13,534 nucleotides of DNA from Novosphingobium sp. (GTDB taxonomy: Bacteria; Pseudomonadota; Alphaproteobacteria; Sphingomonadales; Sphingomonadaceae): positions 1 to 13,534 of the forward strand of contig JAJTFU010000133.1 of assembly GCA_021299075.1 (NCBI GenBank), read 5' to 3'. Within the stretch, counting starts at the first letter, position 1. The number at the start of each line of letters is the position of its first letter. Position numbers and translations under genes: made by a program. Under the pieces are notes generated by a model. That model was not told the origin of the DNA. It was given only the letters and a program-made list of their open reading frames with translations, and did no database searches. Shown here in pieces: positions 7,650 through 13,534 of the stretch.

Positions 7650-9755
7650 CTAGTCGCCCAGCGCCTTGTCCTCGTTGGCGCGCTTGATCACGTAGAGGCG
7701 GACCGCTTCGGACTGCTGCGGGGTCAGCTCGTTCTTCCAGCTGACCATGCCATTGGCCGAGAGCGCACCACCGATCACGATGTCATTCCACATCTTCGCA
7801 TCGCCCAGCGAACCGGCGCGGCGCAGGTCGCGGGTGAGCGAAGTGCCGATCGCGGCGTCGCCGTGGCAGACCGCGCAGAACTGGCCGAACTGCTTCTGCC
7901 CTTCAGCGAGCTGGGCCGGAGTGCCGGTCGAGGCCGGGGGATCGAGCGGCGGCGGAGCGGCCGAATCCATGTCCGGCAACTTGGCCTTGCCGCCCAGCTT
8001 GAACACCAGCAGGCGCGACTGGTTGCGGATCGGCCCGTTCGGTTCGGAGAGATAGCCGGCCGTGATCGGCCAGGCCCCGCCCCAACCGGCCAGCACGGCG
8101 ACATATTGTTCACCCTTCACGCGGAAGGTCGAGGCCGGCGCAACAATCCCGGTCTGGGCGCTGAAGCTCCACAGCTTCTTGCCGTTGGCAGGGTCGAAGG
8201 CGTTGAACTCACCCGCCATGTTGCCCTGGAATAGCAGGTCACCGGCGGTGGAGAGCAGGCCACCGTTCCAGGCACCCGGATACTTGATGGTCCAGCGCGC
8301 CTTCTGCGCCACCGGATCCCAGGCCACCAGTTCACCGGTGGTCACAGCCTTGGCCGCAGCGCGAGCGCCCTTGTCAGCCGGCAGCATGCCGGATGAAAGG
8401 TCCAGCCCGACGTTGAAGCCCTGCTTGTTGGCCTTCCAGTCGGGGTTGTGGATGAAGGCGAAGGAATTGTTGATCGCCGGGATATAGACCAACCCGGTCT
8501 TCGGGTTGAAGGCCATCGGGTGCCAATTGTGCGCCCCGATCGGACCAGGCGTGCCCAGCCACATCTTGCCGGTGCGGTAATAGCGCGCATCCGGGTTTTC
8601 GATTGGGCGGCCGGTCTTCATGTCAAAGCCGGTGGCCCAGTTCACTGGGACATAGTTCTTGGCGCTGATCAGCTTGCCGGTCTCGCGATCCAGCACGAAG
8701 AAGAAGCCGTTCTTTGGCGCCTGCATCAGCACCTTGCGCTTGGCCCCGTCGATCGTCAGGTCGGCCAGCATGATGTGCTGGGTGGCGGTATAGTCCCAGG
8801 TCTCGCCCGGGGTGGTCTGGAAGTGCCAGACATATTCGCCGGTCTTGGGCCGCAGCGCGACAATCGAGGAGAGGTAGAGGTTGTCGCCCTCGCCGGCCGA
8901 ACGGAAGAACTGGTTCCAGGGTGAGCCGTTGCCAACCCCGGCATAGAGCAGATCAAGCTCTGGGTCATAGGCCATGGCATCCCACATGGTGCCGCCGCCG
9001 CCCTGTTTCCAATATTCGCCCTTCCAGGTCGCCTCGGCCTTCTTGAGGTACTCTTCCTTGTTCTTGCCGGGTGCATCAGGCACCGAATAGAACCGCCACA
9101 GTTCCTTGCCGGTATCGGCGTCATAGGCGGTCAGGAAACCGCGCACGCCCATTTCTGCCCCGCCATTGCCAATCAGGACCATGCCGTTGATCACCCGCGG
9201 CGCGCCGGTGATGGTATAGGGCTTCGACTGGTCAAGCGTGACCACGCTCCACACTTCCTTGCCGGTCTTGCGGTCCAGCGCCACCAGCCGCCCATCGAGC
9301 GTGCCCATGAACAGCTTGTCGCCCCACGCGCCGAAGCCGCGGTTGACCACGTCGCAGCAGGCCGCCACGCCGCGCTCGCCGGGCACCTTGGGATCGTATT
9401 CCCATTCCAGCTTGCCGGTGACGGCGTCATAGGCCTTGGCCTTGGACCAGGCCGTGGTGATGTAGATCTTGCCGTCGATCGCCAGCGGGGTCGCTTCCTG
9501 GCCGCGCGAGGTGTCGAGATCGGCGAACCACGCCAGGCCCAGGTCCTTGATGTTGCCCTGGTTGATCTGGTCGAGCGGCGAGTGACGCTGCTCGTCATAG
9601 GTCCGGCCATAGGACAGCCACTCATCGGGATTGGCAGCGATGATCCGCTCGGCATTGACTGCGCCAGGCAGTTCCGAGCTCGGCTGCTGCTTGCAGGCCG
9701 CCAGCGGCAGTGCGAGCGCCAGCAGTGCCACTTTCAGGCGCATTCCATTGACCAT
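7650..9755 (-). CDS. PQQ-dependent quinohemoprotein alcohol dehydrogenase, lipoprotein
   Basis: This 701-residue protein would oxidise alcohols (possibly aldehydes) in the periplasm with pyrroloquinoline quinone and pass electrons through its own c-type haem. It has the type II layout, a PQQ beta-propeller followed by a C-terminal cytochrome c domain. Visible key residues are the vicinal disulfide pair Cys133-Cys134 (AACCD), candidate Ca2+/PQQ ligands Glu201 (GAEMG) and Asn276 (GNGSPW), and the catalytic Asp321 (GETWDYT). The haem site is C627AVCH631 with likely axial Met670. The position two after Asp321 is Thr rather than Asp, which argues for calcium and against a lanthanide-type enzyme. 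The leader ends LAAC21, a lipobox, so it is probably membrane-anchored. Start 9755 versus the in-frame ATG at 9743 is undecided, as neither has a good Shine-Dalgarno. No PQQ synthesis genes lie in the window. Confidence 0.93.
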   Translation of the reverse strand: MVNGMRLKVALLALALPLAACKQQPSSELPGAVNAERIIAANPDEWLSYGRTYDEQRHSPLDQINQGNIKDLGLAWFADLDTSRGQEATPLAIDGKIYITTAWSKAKAYDAVTGKLEWEYDPKVPGERGVAACCDVVNRGFGAWGDKLFMGTLDGRLVALDRKTGKEVWSVVTLDQSKPYTITGAPRVINGMVLIGNGGAEMGVRGFLTAYDADTGKELWRFYSVPDAPGKNKEEYLKKAEATWKGEYWKQGGGGTMWDAMAYDPELDLLYAGVGNGSPWNQFFRSAGEGDNLYLSSIVALRPKTGEYVWHFQTTPGETWDYTATQHIMLADLTIDGAKRKVLMQAPKNGFFFVLDRETGKLISAKNYVPVNWATGFDMKTGRPIENPDARYYRTGKMWLGTPGPIGAHNWHPMAFNPKTGLVYIPAINNSFAFIHNPDWKANKQGFNVGLDLSSGMLPADKGARAAAKAVTTGELVAWDPVAQKARWTIKYPGAWNGGLLSTAGDLLFQGNMAGEFNAFDPANGKKLWSFSAQTGIVAPASTFRVKGEQYVAVLAGWGGAWPITAGYLSEPNGPIRNQSRLLVFKLGGKAKLPDMDSAAPPPLDPPASTGTPAQLAEGQKQFGQFCAVCHGDAAIGTSLTRDLRRAGSLGDAKMWNDIVIGGALSANGMVSWKNELTPQQSEAVRLYVIKRANEDKALGD

Positions 9756-9777
9756 ATCGTGCGGTCGGCGTTATCAT
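9748..9777 (+). promoter_or_regulatory. Probable sigma70-type promoter of the dienelactone hydrolase gene
   Basis: TTGACC (9748-9753) and TATCAT (9772-9777) each match the -35 and -10 consensus at five of six positions, with an 18-bp spacer. The start of transcription would fall near 9784, shortly before the AGGAG Shine-Dalgarno (9795-9799) and the ATG at 9807. The -35 overlaps the first codons of the divergent dehydrogenase gene, so RNA polymerase binding here could interfere with that gene's transcription. Confidence 0.55.
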
Positions 9778-9806
9778 CGCCCCCGGGGTGCACCAGGAGC
9801 TTGGCG

Positions 9807-10685
9807 ATGTGTGATGACCTGACCGCAATCGAGGAAGAACAGGCGCTCGGCGCGCGCGGGATTGACCGGCGCAGCTTTGCCGCGCTGGGCGCAGCCAGCC
9901 TGGCGACACTGGCCGCGCCGCTTGGCGCCAAGGCCGCCAAGACCCCGCCGCCACCCACCGAAAAGATGGTGCAGATCCAGACCACTTCCGGGATGCTGGA
10001 TGCGTTCTTTGTCCACCCCAAGACCGGGCGCTGGCCGGCCGTGATCCTGTGGCCCGACATTGCCGGCCTGCGCGAAGCCTACAAGGTTATGGCGCGGCGT
10101 CTGGCGGCCGACGGTTTCGCCGTACTGGTGCTCAACCAGTACTACCGCTCCGCTCCGGCTCCGCATTTTGACGCAATTACGCAATGGCGCACGCCCGAAG
10201 GCCAGGCCAAGCTGCGGCCGATGATCCCGCTGCTGACGCCCGAGGCGATCGTGCTGGACAGCCGGGCCGCAGCCGAATGGCTTGATCGCCAGCGTCCGGT
10301 CCATTCCGGCCGCGGGCTCGGCGCAGCGGGCTATTGCATGGGCGGACCCTTTGCGGTGCGCAGCGCCTTCGCCTATCCGGCCCGGGTCCGCGCCGCGGCC
10401 TCGTTCCATGGCGGCTCGTTGATGACGGACAAGCCGGACAGCCCCCACCAGCTGCTGAAAGCGACCAGCGCCAGCTATCTCTTCGCGATTGCCCGCAACG
10501 ACGATGCCCGCGCGCCCGGTGACAAGGATGCGCTGCGCGAGGCTGCGAAAGCCGCAGGTCGTCCGGCCGAAGTGGAAGTCTACCCCGCCGATCATGGCTG
10601 GTGCACGGTCGATTCGCCGGTATTCGACAAGGTCCAGGCCGATCGCGCCTGGGAGCGGATGCTGGCCTTGTTCAGGACGCTTTAG
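9807..10685 (+). CDS. Dienelactone hydrolase family protein with Tat-like leader
   Basis: This 292-residue alpha/beta-hydrolase is of the dienelactone hydrolase family (PF01738 type). Carboxymethylenebutenolidase acts late in chloroaromatic breakdown, but many paralogues have other or unknown substrates. The catalytic triad can be read as Cys177 (GYC177MGG nucleophile elbow), Asp232 (RND232DAR) and His263 (ADH263GW). A DRRSFAAL motif at residues 20-27, followed by an Ala/Leu-rich stretch, looks like a Tat export signal, so the enzyme is probably periplasmic. ATG 9807 is chosen because AGGAG lies 7 bases upstream and a good promoter precedes it. The frame is open further upstream but that part overlaps the divergent dehydrogenase gene. 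It ends 9 bases from the convergent unknown gene. No ring-cleavage genes are near, so a catechol-pathway role is unsupported. Confidence 0.88.
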   Translation: MCDDLTAIEEEQALGARGIDRRSFAALGAASLATLAAPLGAKAAKTPPPPTEKMVQIQTTSGMLDAFFVHPKTGRWPAVILWPDIAGLREAYKVMARRLAADGFAVLVLNQYYRSAPAPHFDAITQWRTPEGQAKLRPMIPLLTPEAIVLDSRAAAEWLDRQRPVHSGRGLGAAGYCMGGPFAVRSAFAYPARVRAAASFHGGSLMTDKPDSPHQLLKATSASYLFAIARNDDARAPGDKDALREAAKAAGRPAEVEVYPADHGWCTVDSPVFDKVQADRAWERMLALFRTL

Positions 10686-10694
10686 TCGCCTGCC

Positions 10695-11135
10695 CTATTC
10701 TGCGGTCGGGACCTGCTTCTTCAGCTTCACCAGGGTGACCATCTCGTCATAGAGCTCGATCATGTGGCTGGCATGCCACTGGTCGAGCACGCAGCGGACC
10801 CGCCCGAAGAAGGCTGGCACGTCTTCAAGCAGGAAGGACCGGCGGCCGCCTTCGGTGCGGCTTTCCGGGGCCTCGATCTCGATACCTTGGCCGCGCAGGT
10901 AGGAAACGGTCTCGTCGATGTGCTGGGCGAGCGCGATCTTGCGCAGCTCGTTGCTGCCGCTGCGGGCGTGGCCCAGCTCTTTCTTGGCCTTGGCCATCAG
11001 GTCATCGATGTACTGCGAAACGCGATACATATTCTCGCGCTTGAGCGCGATCATCTTGTCGACATAGTCCTGCTGGACGTGCAGGCGGGCGGTGTCCGGA
11101 TGCTCCGAACCCCAGAAGGCCTGCCCGAAATCCAT
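10695..11135 (-). CDS. Conserved-looking protein of unknown function (146 aa)
   Basis: I do not recognise this 146-residue protein. It is soluble and looks largely helical, with many charged residues and no signal peptide or membrane segment. Visible features are QQDYVDKMIALKRENMYRVSQYIDDLM at about 21-47, a KAKKELGHARSG linker, and a C-terminal half with FFGRVRCVLDQWHASHMIELYDEM. Its single Cys is at about residue 112. The coding case rests on coherent amino-acid composition and snug placement between two well-supported genes. The ATG at 11135 lacks a clear Shine-Dalgarno, since an AAGGA lies too far upstream. A TATACT box on the minus strand (11188-11183) is about 48 bases upstream and could be its -10. 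It is divergent to msrB. Confidence 0.72.
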   Translation of the reverse strand: MDFGQAFWGSEHPDTARLHVQQDYVDKMIALKRENMYRVSQYIDDLMAKAKKELGHARSGSNELRKIALAQHIDETVSYLRGQGIEIEAPESRTEGGRRSFLLEDVPAFFGRVRCVLDQWHASHMIELYDEMVTLVKLKKQVPTAE

Positions 11136-11182
11136 TGGCTTGTGCTGGATTATGTCCTTGTCCGTTACTCGCGACGGAGCCG

Positions 11183-11188
11183 AGTATA
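11183..11188 (-). promoter_or_regulatory. Possible -10 element (TATACT) for the 10695-11135 gene
   Basis: On the minus strand TATACT matches the TATAAT consensus at five of six positions and lies about 48 bases before the start codon. No convincing -35 is seen at 16-19 bp, although TTAACC occurs at 20 bp. In a GC-rich background such a box is noticeable but not decisive. Confidence 0.3.
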
Positions 11189-11224
11189 GGGGAATGTGGT
11201 TACGGGCGGGTTAAGCACGGCCAG

Positions 11225-11253
11225 TTGCCGGATCGACAGATTGCCCCCATATC
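11225..11253 (+). promoter_or_regulatory. Weak candidate promoter for msrB
   Basis: TTGCCG (11225-11230) and CATATC (11248-11253) are separated by 17 bp and lie just ahead of the msrB Shine-Dalgarno at 11262-11267. Both boxes match the sigma70 consensus only partly, and the implied leader would be very short. Confidence 0.25.
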
Positions 11254-11275
11254 CTTGCCGCAAGGAGTACGTCGC

Positions 11276-11674
11276 ATGGCAGACAAGCTGAACCTGACCG
11301 AGGCCGAATGGCTCGAAAAGCTGGGGCCGGAGCGCTATCACATCCTGCGCCAGGCCGGCACGGAGCGGCCCTTTACCGGGAAGTACGAACGCAACAAGGA
11401 CCCGGGCACCTATGTTTGCGGCGGCTGCGGTGCCCCCCTGTTCGCTTCGGACGAGAAATTCGATTCCGGCTGCGGCTGGCCCAGCTATACCGCCCCGCTT
11501 CCCGCGGCGCCGATCGACGAACTGGTCGATACCAGTCACGGTATGATTCGCACCGAAGTGCGCTGTGCGCGGTGCGATGGGCACCTGGGCCACGTTTTCC
11601 CGGATGGTCCGGCGCCCACAGGCCTGCGCTATTGCATCAACAGCGCCAGCTTGGATTTCGAGCCGAAGGAATAG
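11276..11674 (+). CDS. msrB: Peptide-methionine (R)-S-oxide reductase MsrB
   Basis: This 132-residue cytoplasmic repair enzyme reduces the R-epimer of methionine sulfoxide in proteins, with electrons from thioredoxin. It shows all family marks: the early RPFTGKY motif, four zinc cysteines in two pairs (Cys48 and Cys51 in CGGC, Cys97 and Cys100 in CARC), GCGWPSY, GHLGHVFPDG, and the catalytic Cys120 in RYCINSASL. Cys66 within GCGWPSY is a candidate resolving cysteine. ATG 11276 is chosen because AAGGAG (11262-11267) lies 8 bases upstream. The length is normal for a stand-alone MsrB and no MsrA domain is fused. It appears monocistronic, with divergent promoters on its left and a 104-base gap on its right. 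Confidence 0.97.
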   Translation: MADKLNLTEAEWLEKLGPERYHILRQAGTERPFTGKYERNKDPGTYVCGGCGAPLFASDEKFDSGCGWPSYTAPLPAAPIDELVDTSHGMIRTEVRCARCDGHLGHVFPDGPAPTGLRYCINSASLDFEPKE

Positions 11675-11694
11675 CCACAGGTTCTGCACTAAAT

Positions 11695-11710
11695 CTGCGA
11701 TTCACCGCAG
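11695..11710 (+). terminator. Weak hairpin after msrB
   Basis: CTGCG (11695-11699) and CGCAG (11706-11710) form a five-pair stem with a six-base loop, 20 bases after the msrB stop. No U-tract follows, so intrinsic termination is doubtful. It could instead be a leader structure ahead of the next gene. A TACAAT -10-like box (11713-11718) follows immediately. Confidence 0.25.
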
Positions 11711-11778
11711 GTTACAATTCGCCTATGCAGAACGGGATCGGGCCGCCGCTGGCCTTCTGGAGGGATTAGCAGACCGCA

Positions 11779-13534
11779 ATGGCGCGCAAGGATGGGAAGG
11801 GGCGCAGCGCGCCCTTCAGCGAAGAGCCGACCGGTTTCCGGAAGTTTGTCCGCAGGCTGTTGGTCTGGGGCGCGGCGCTGGCCGTGGTCGGCTTGCTGGC
11901 CTTGGCCGTGGCCGTGGGGCTGACCGCGCGGTCGCTGCCAGCCTATGCGGAGCTCAAGGATAGCCAGGTTGGCCAGACGATCCTGGTCCGCGCCCGCGAC
12001 GGAACCGAGCTGGTCTCGATCGGCCCCAGCTATGGCCGCTGGCTGAAGCACGACGAAATTCCAGAGATAATGCGGACGGCGATGGTCTCGGTCGAAGATC
12101 GCCGCTTCCGCTCGCACCCCGGGGTCGATCCGATCGGCCTGGTCCGCGCCGGTTACATGGCCATGGTGACCGGTAAGGGGCTGCGCGCTACCTCGACGAT
12201 CACCCAGCAGCTTGCCCGCACCGTCTTCCTTAACAACAGCCGCAGCTATACCCGCAAGCTGCGCGAGGCGGTGCTGGCGCTGGCGCTGGAGTGGAAATTC
12301 TCGAAAGACCAGATCCTCGAGCTCTATCTCAACAAGGTCTACTTCGGAGGCGGCGCCTATGGGGTCGATGCCGCCAGCCGCAAGTTCTTCGGCCATCCGG
12401 GGACCGAGATCACACTGCCCGAGGCAGCGATCATCGCCGGGCTGGTCAAGGCGCCGTCGCACTATTCTCCCACCGCCGATGCCGAAGCAGCGATTGGCCG
12501 CGCCAAGGTCGTACTGTCGGTGATGGAGGACAATGGCGATGTGACCCCGGCCCAGGCCGCTGCGGTCGATTTTGCGGCAATCAAGTTCGCGGCTGAAAAG
12601 AACCAGAACTCGGTACGCTATTTCACCGATTGGGCGCTGCCGCAGCTTGACCTGCTGCTGCCTGACAATACCCAGCCGATCGAGGTCTGGACCACGCTCG
12701 ATCCCAAGATGCAGGCCGCCGCAACCAAGGCGATCGAGACCAATACTCCCAAGGGCGCCCAGGGCGCGCTGGTCAGCTTGGACCGTGACGGGGCCGTGCT
12801 GGCGATGGTCGGGGGGACGGACTACGTCACCTCCAACTATAACCGCGCGGTCAATGCCGTGCGCCAGCCGGGTTCGGCCTGGAAGCTGTTCGTCTATCTG
12901 GCCGCGCTGGAAGCGGGCTATACCCCGAATGACCGGGTGGTGGACGAACCCGTGACGATCGACGGCTGGAGCCCGCGCAATTCGGGCGGGACCTTTGCCG
13001 GTGAAATCGATGTACGCACTGCCTTCGCCTATTCAAAGAACACGGTCGCGGCGCAGCTGGGCAACGAAGTGGGCTTCAGCGCTGTCGCCGGGATCGCCCG
13101 CCGCTTTGGCATTTCCACCCCGATCTCGACTGTGCCGTCGATGGTGCTGGGCACCAACGATGTTCGCGTGATCGACATGACCCGGGCCTTTGCGGCGGTT
13201 TCGGCCAAGGGCCAGGCGGTCGATCCTTATGGAATCACCAAGGTCCAGACGGTCGATGGCAATGTCCTATACCAGCGTGAAGCCAAGGAAGGCCCGCTGC
13301 TGGTGCCGCAATATGTGGCCGCCGGGATCACCGATCTGCTGCAAAGCGCGGTCAGCATCGGGACCGGGCGCGCCGCCCAGATCGGACGGCCCGTGGCCGG
13401 CAAGACCGGCACCACCAATTCGAACAAGGATGGCTGGTTCCTGGGCTTTTCCAGCGGGATCACCACGGGCGTCTGGATGGGGCGCGACGATGCCAAGCCG
13501 GTCGGCAACCTGCTGCAGGGCGGCACTGCGCCGG
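11779..13534 (+). CDS. Bifunctional class A penicillin-binding protein (PBP1 family), 3' end outside window
   Basis: This gene encodes a peptidoglycan glycosyltransferase/transpeptidase acting at the outer face of the inner membrane, and 585 residues are visible. A membrane anchor spans about residues 27-50 after a basic N-terminus. The glycosyltransferase (GT51) domain has VE106DRRFRSHPG with catalytic Glu106, then STITQQLAR and RKLREAVLALALEWKFSK, and YLNKVYFGGGAYG. The transpeptidase domain has S366AWK (nucleophile Ser366, Lys369), S419KN and K542TGT. Both active sites are therefore intact, and the frame is open to the last base. ATG 11779 is the first in-frame start after a TAG codon. A GGAGGG at 11759-11764 lies 14 bases upstream, a long spacing. 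Whether it corresponds to PBP1A, 1B or 1C needs the missing C-terminus. Confidence 0.95.
   Translation, partial: MARKDGKGRSAPFSEEPTGFRKFVRRLLVWGAALAVVGLLALAVAVGLTARSLPAYAELKDSQVGQTILVRARDGTELVSIGPSYGRWLKHDEIPEIMRTAMVSVEDRRFRSHPGVDPIGLVRAGYMAMVTGKGLRATSTITQQLARTVFLNNSRSYTRKLREAVLALALEWKFSKDQILELYLNKVYFGGGAYGVDAASRKFFGHPGTEITLPEAAIIAGLVKAPSHYSPTADAEAAIGRAKVVLSVMEDNGDVTPAQAAAVDFAAIKFAAEKNQNSVRYFTDWALPQLDLLLPDNTQPIEVWTTLDPKMQAAATKAIETNTPKGAQGALVSLDRDGAVLAMVGGTDYVTSNYNRAVNAVRQPGSAWKLFVYLAALEAGYTPNDRVVDEPVTIDGWSPRNSGGTFAGEIDVRTAFAYSKNTVAAQLGNEVGFSAVAGIARRFGISTPISTVPSMVLGTNDVRVIDMTRAFAAVSAKGQAVDPYGITKVQTVDGNVLYQREAKEGPLLVPQYVAAGITDLLQSAVSIGTGRAAQIGRPVAGKTGTTNSNKDGWFLGFSSGITTGVWMGRDDAKPVGNLLQGGTAP

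Noticed and set aside
9807..10685. Chloroaromatic (catechol ortho-cleavage) pathway gene
   Set aside because: The family name suggests it, but no ring-cleavage dioxygenase or cycloisomerase lies nearby and the protein appears to be exported, unlike classical dienelactone hydrolase.
11726..11770. 14-codon ORF just before the penicillin-binding protein gene
   Set aside because: It has no Shine-Dalgarno and no attenuator-like codon run. A TACAAT box nearby is too little to call it a leader peptide.

Overview
The window looks like a chromosomal segment of a GC-rich alphaproteobacterium, most likely a member of the Sphingomonadales (Novosphingobium, Sphingomonas or Erythrobacter type). The evidence is the tryptophan-halogenase-like gene next to starch-active enzymes, a small DUF6356-type membrane protein, and the character of the other genes. 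This placement rests on recognised protein families only, as no 16S gene or other marker is present.

Left region (1-6692, all + strand): a tightly packed operon for alpha-glucan use. It contains the 3' end of a flavin-dependent (tryptophan) halogenase-like gene, an exported GH13 alpha-amylase, a GH13 alpha-glucosidase, an exported GH97 alpha-glucosidase (SusB-like) and an exported Esterase-family alpha/beta hydrolase. Neighbouring genes overlap by ATGA or GTGA or are one base apart, so they are probably cotranscribed and translationally coupled. As read, the two central glucosidase genes are broken. Each has lost an internal block of coding sequence together with its reading frame (near 2925-2931 and 4208-4213), and the GH13 glucosidase has lost the region carrying its catalytic nucleophile. 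This is either pathway decay or an assembly fault, and it is the main anomaly of the window.

Middle region (6709-7592): an Lrp/AsnC regulator (- strand) lies divergent to a small membrane protein (+ strand). The AT-rich gap between them has repeated GCATCA elements, followed by five exact copies of a 14-bp tandem repeat. Each copy contains a Shine-Dalgarno-like core, and the last one sits directly in front of the small gene's ATG. A hairpin after that gene probably serves as a terminator between convergent genes.

Right region (7650-13534): a PQQ-dependent quinohemoprotein alcohol dehydrogenase with a predicted lipoprotein anchor (- strand) is divergent, across only 51 bp, from a dienelactone-hydrolase-family protein with a Tat-like leader. 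They are followed by a conserved-looking protein of unknown function (- strand), the methionine sulfoxide reductase msrB, and the 5' part of a bifunctional class A penicillin-binding protein that runs off the right edge. These look like ordinary chromosomal genes. I saw no tRNA, rRNA, CRISPR array, insertion sequence or phage gene.
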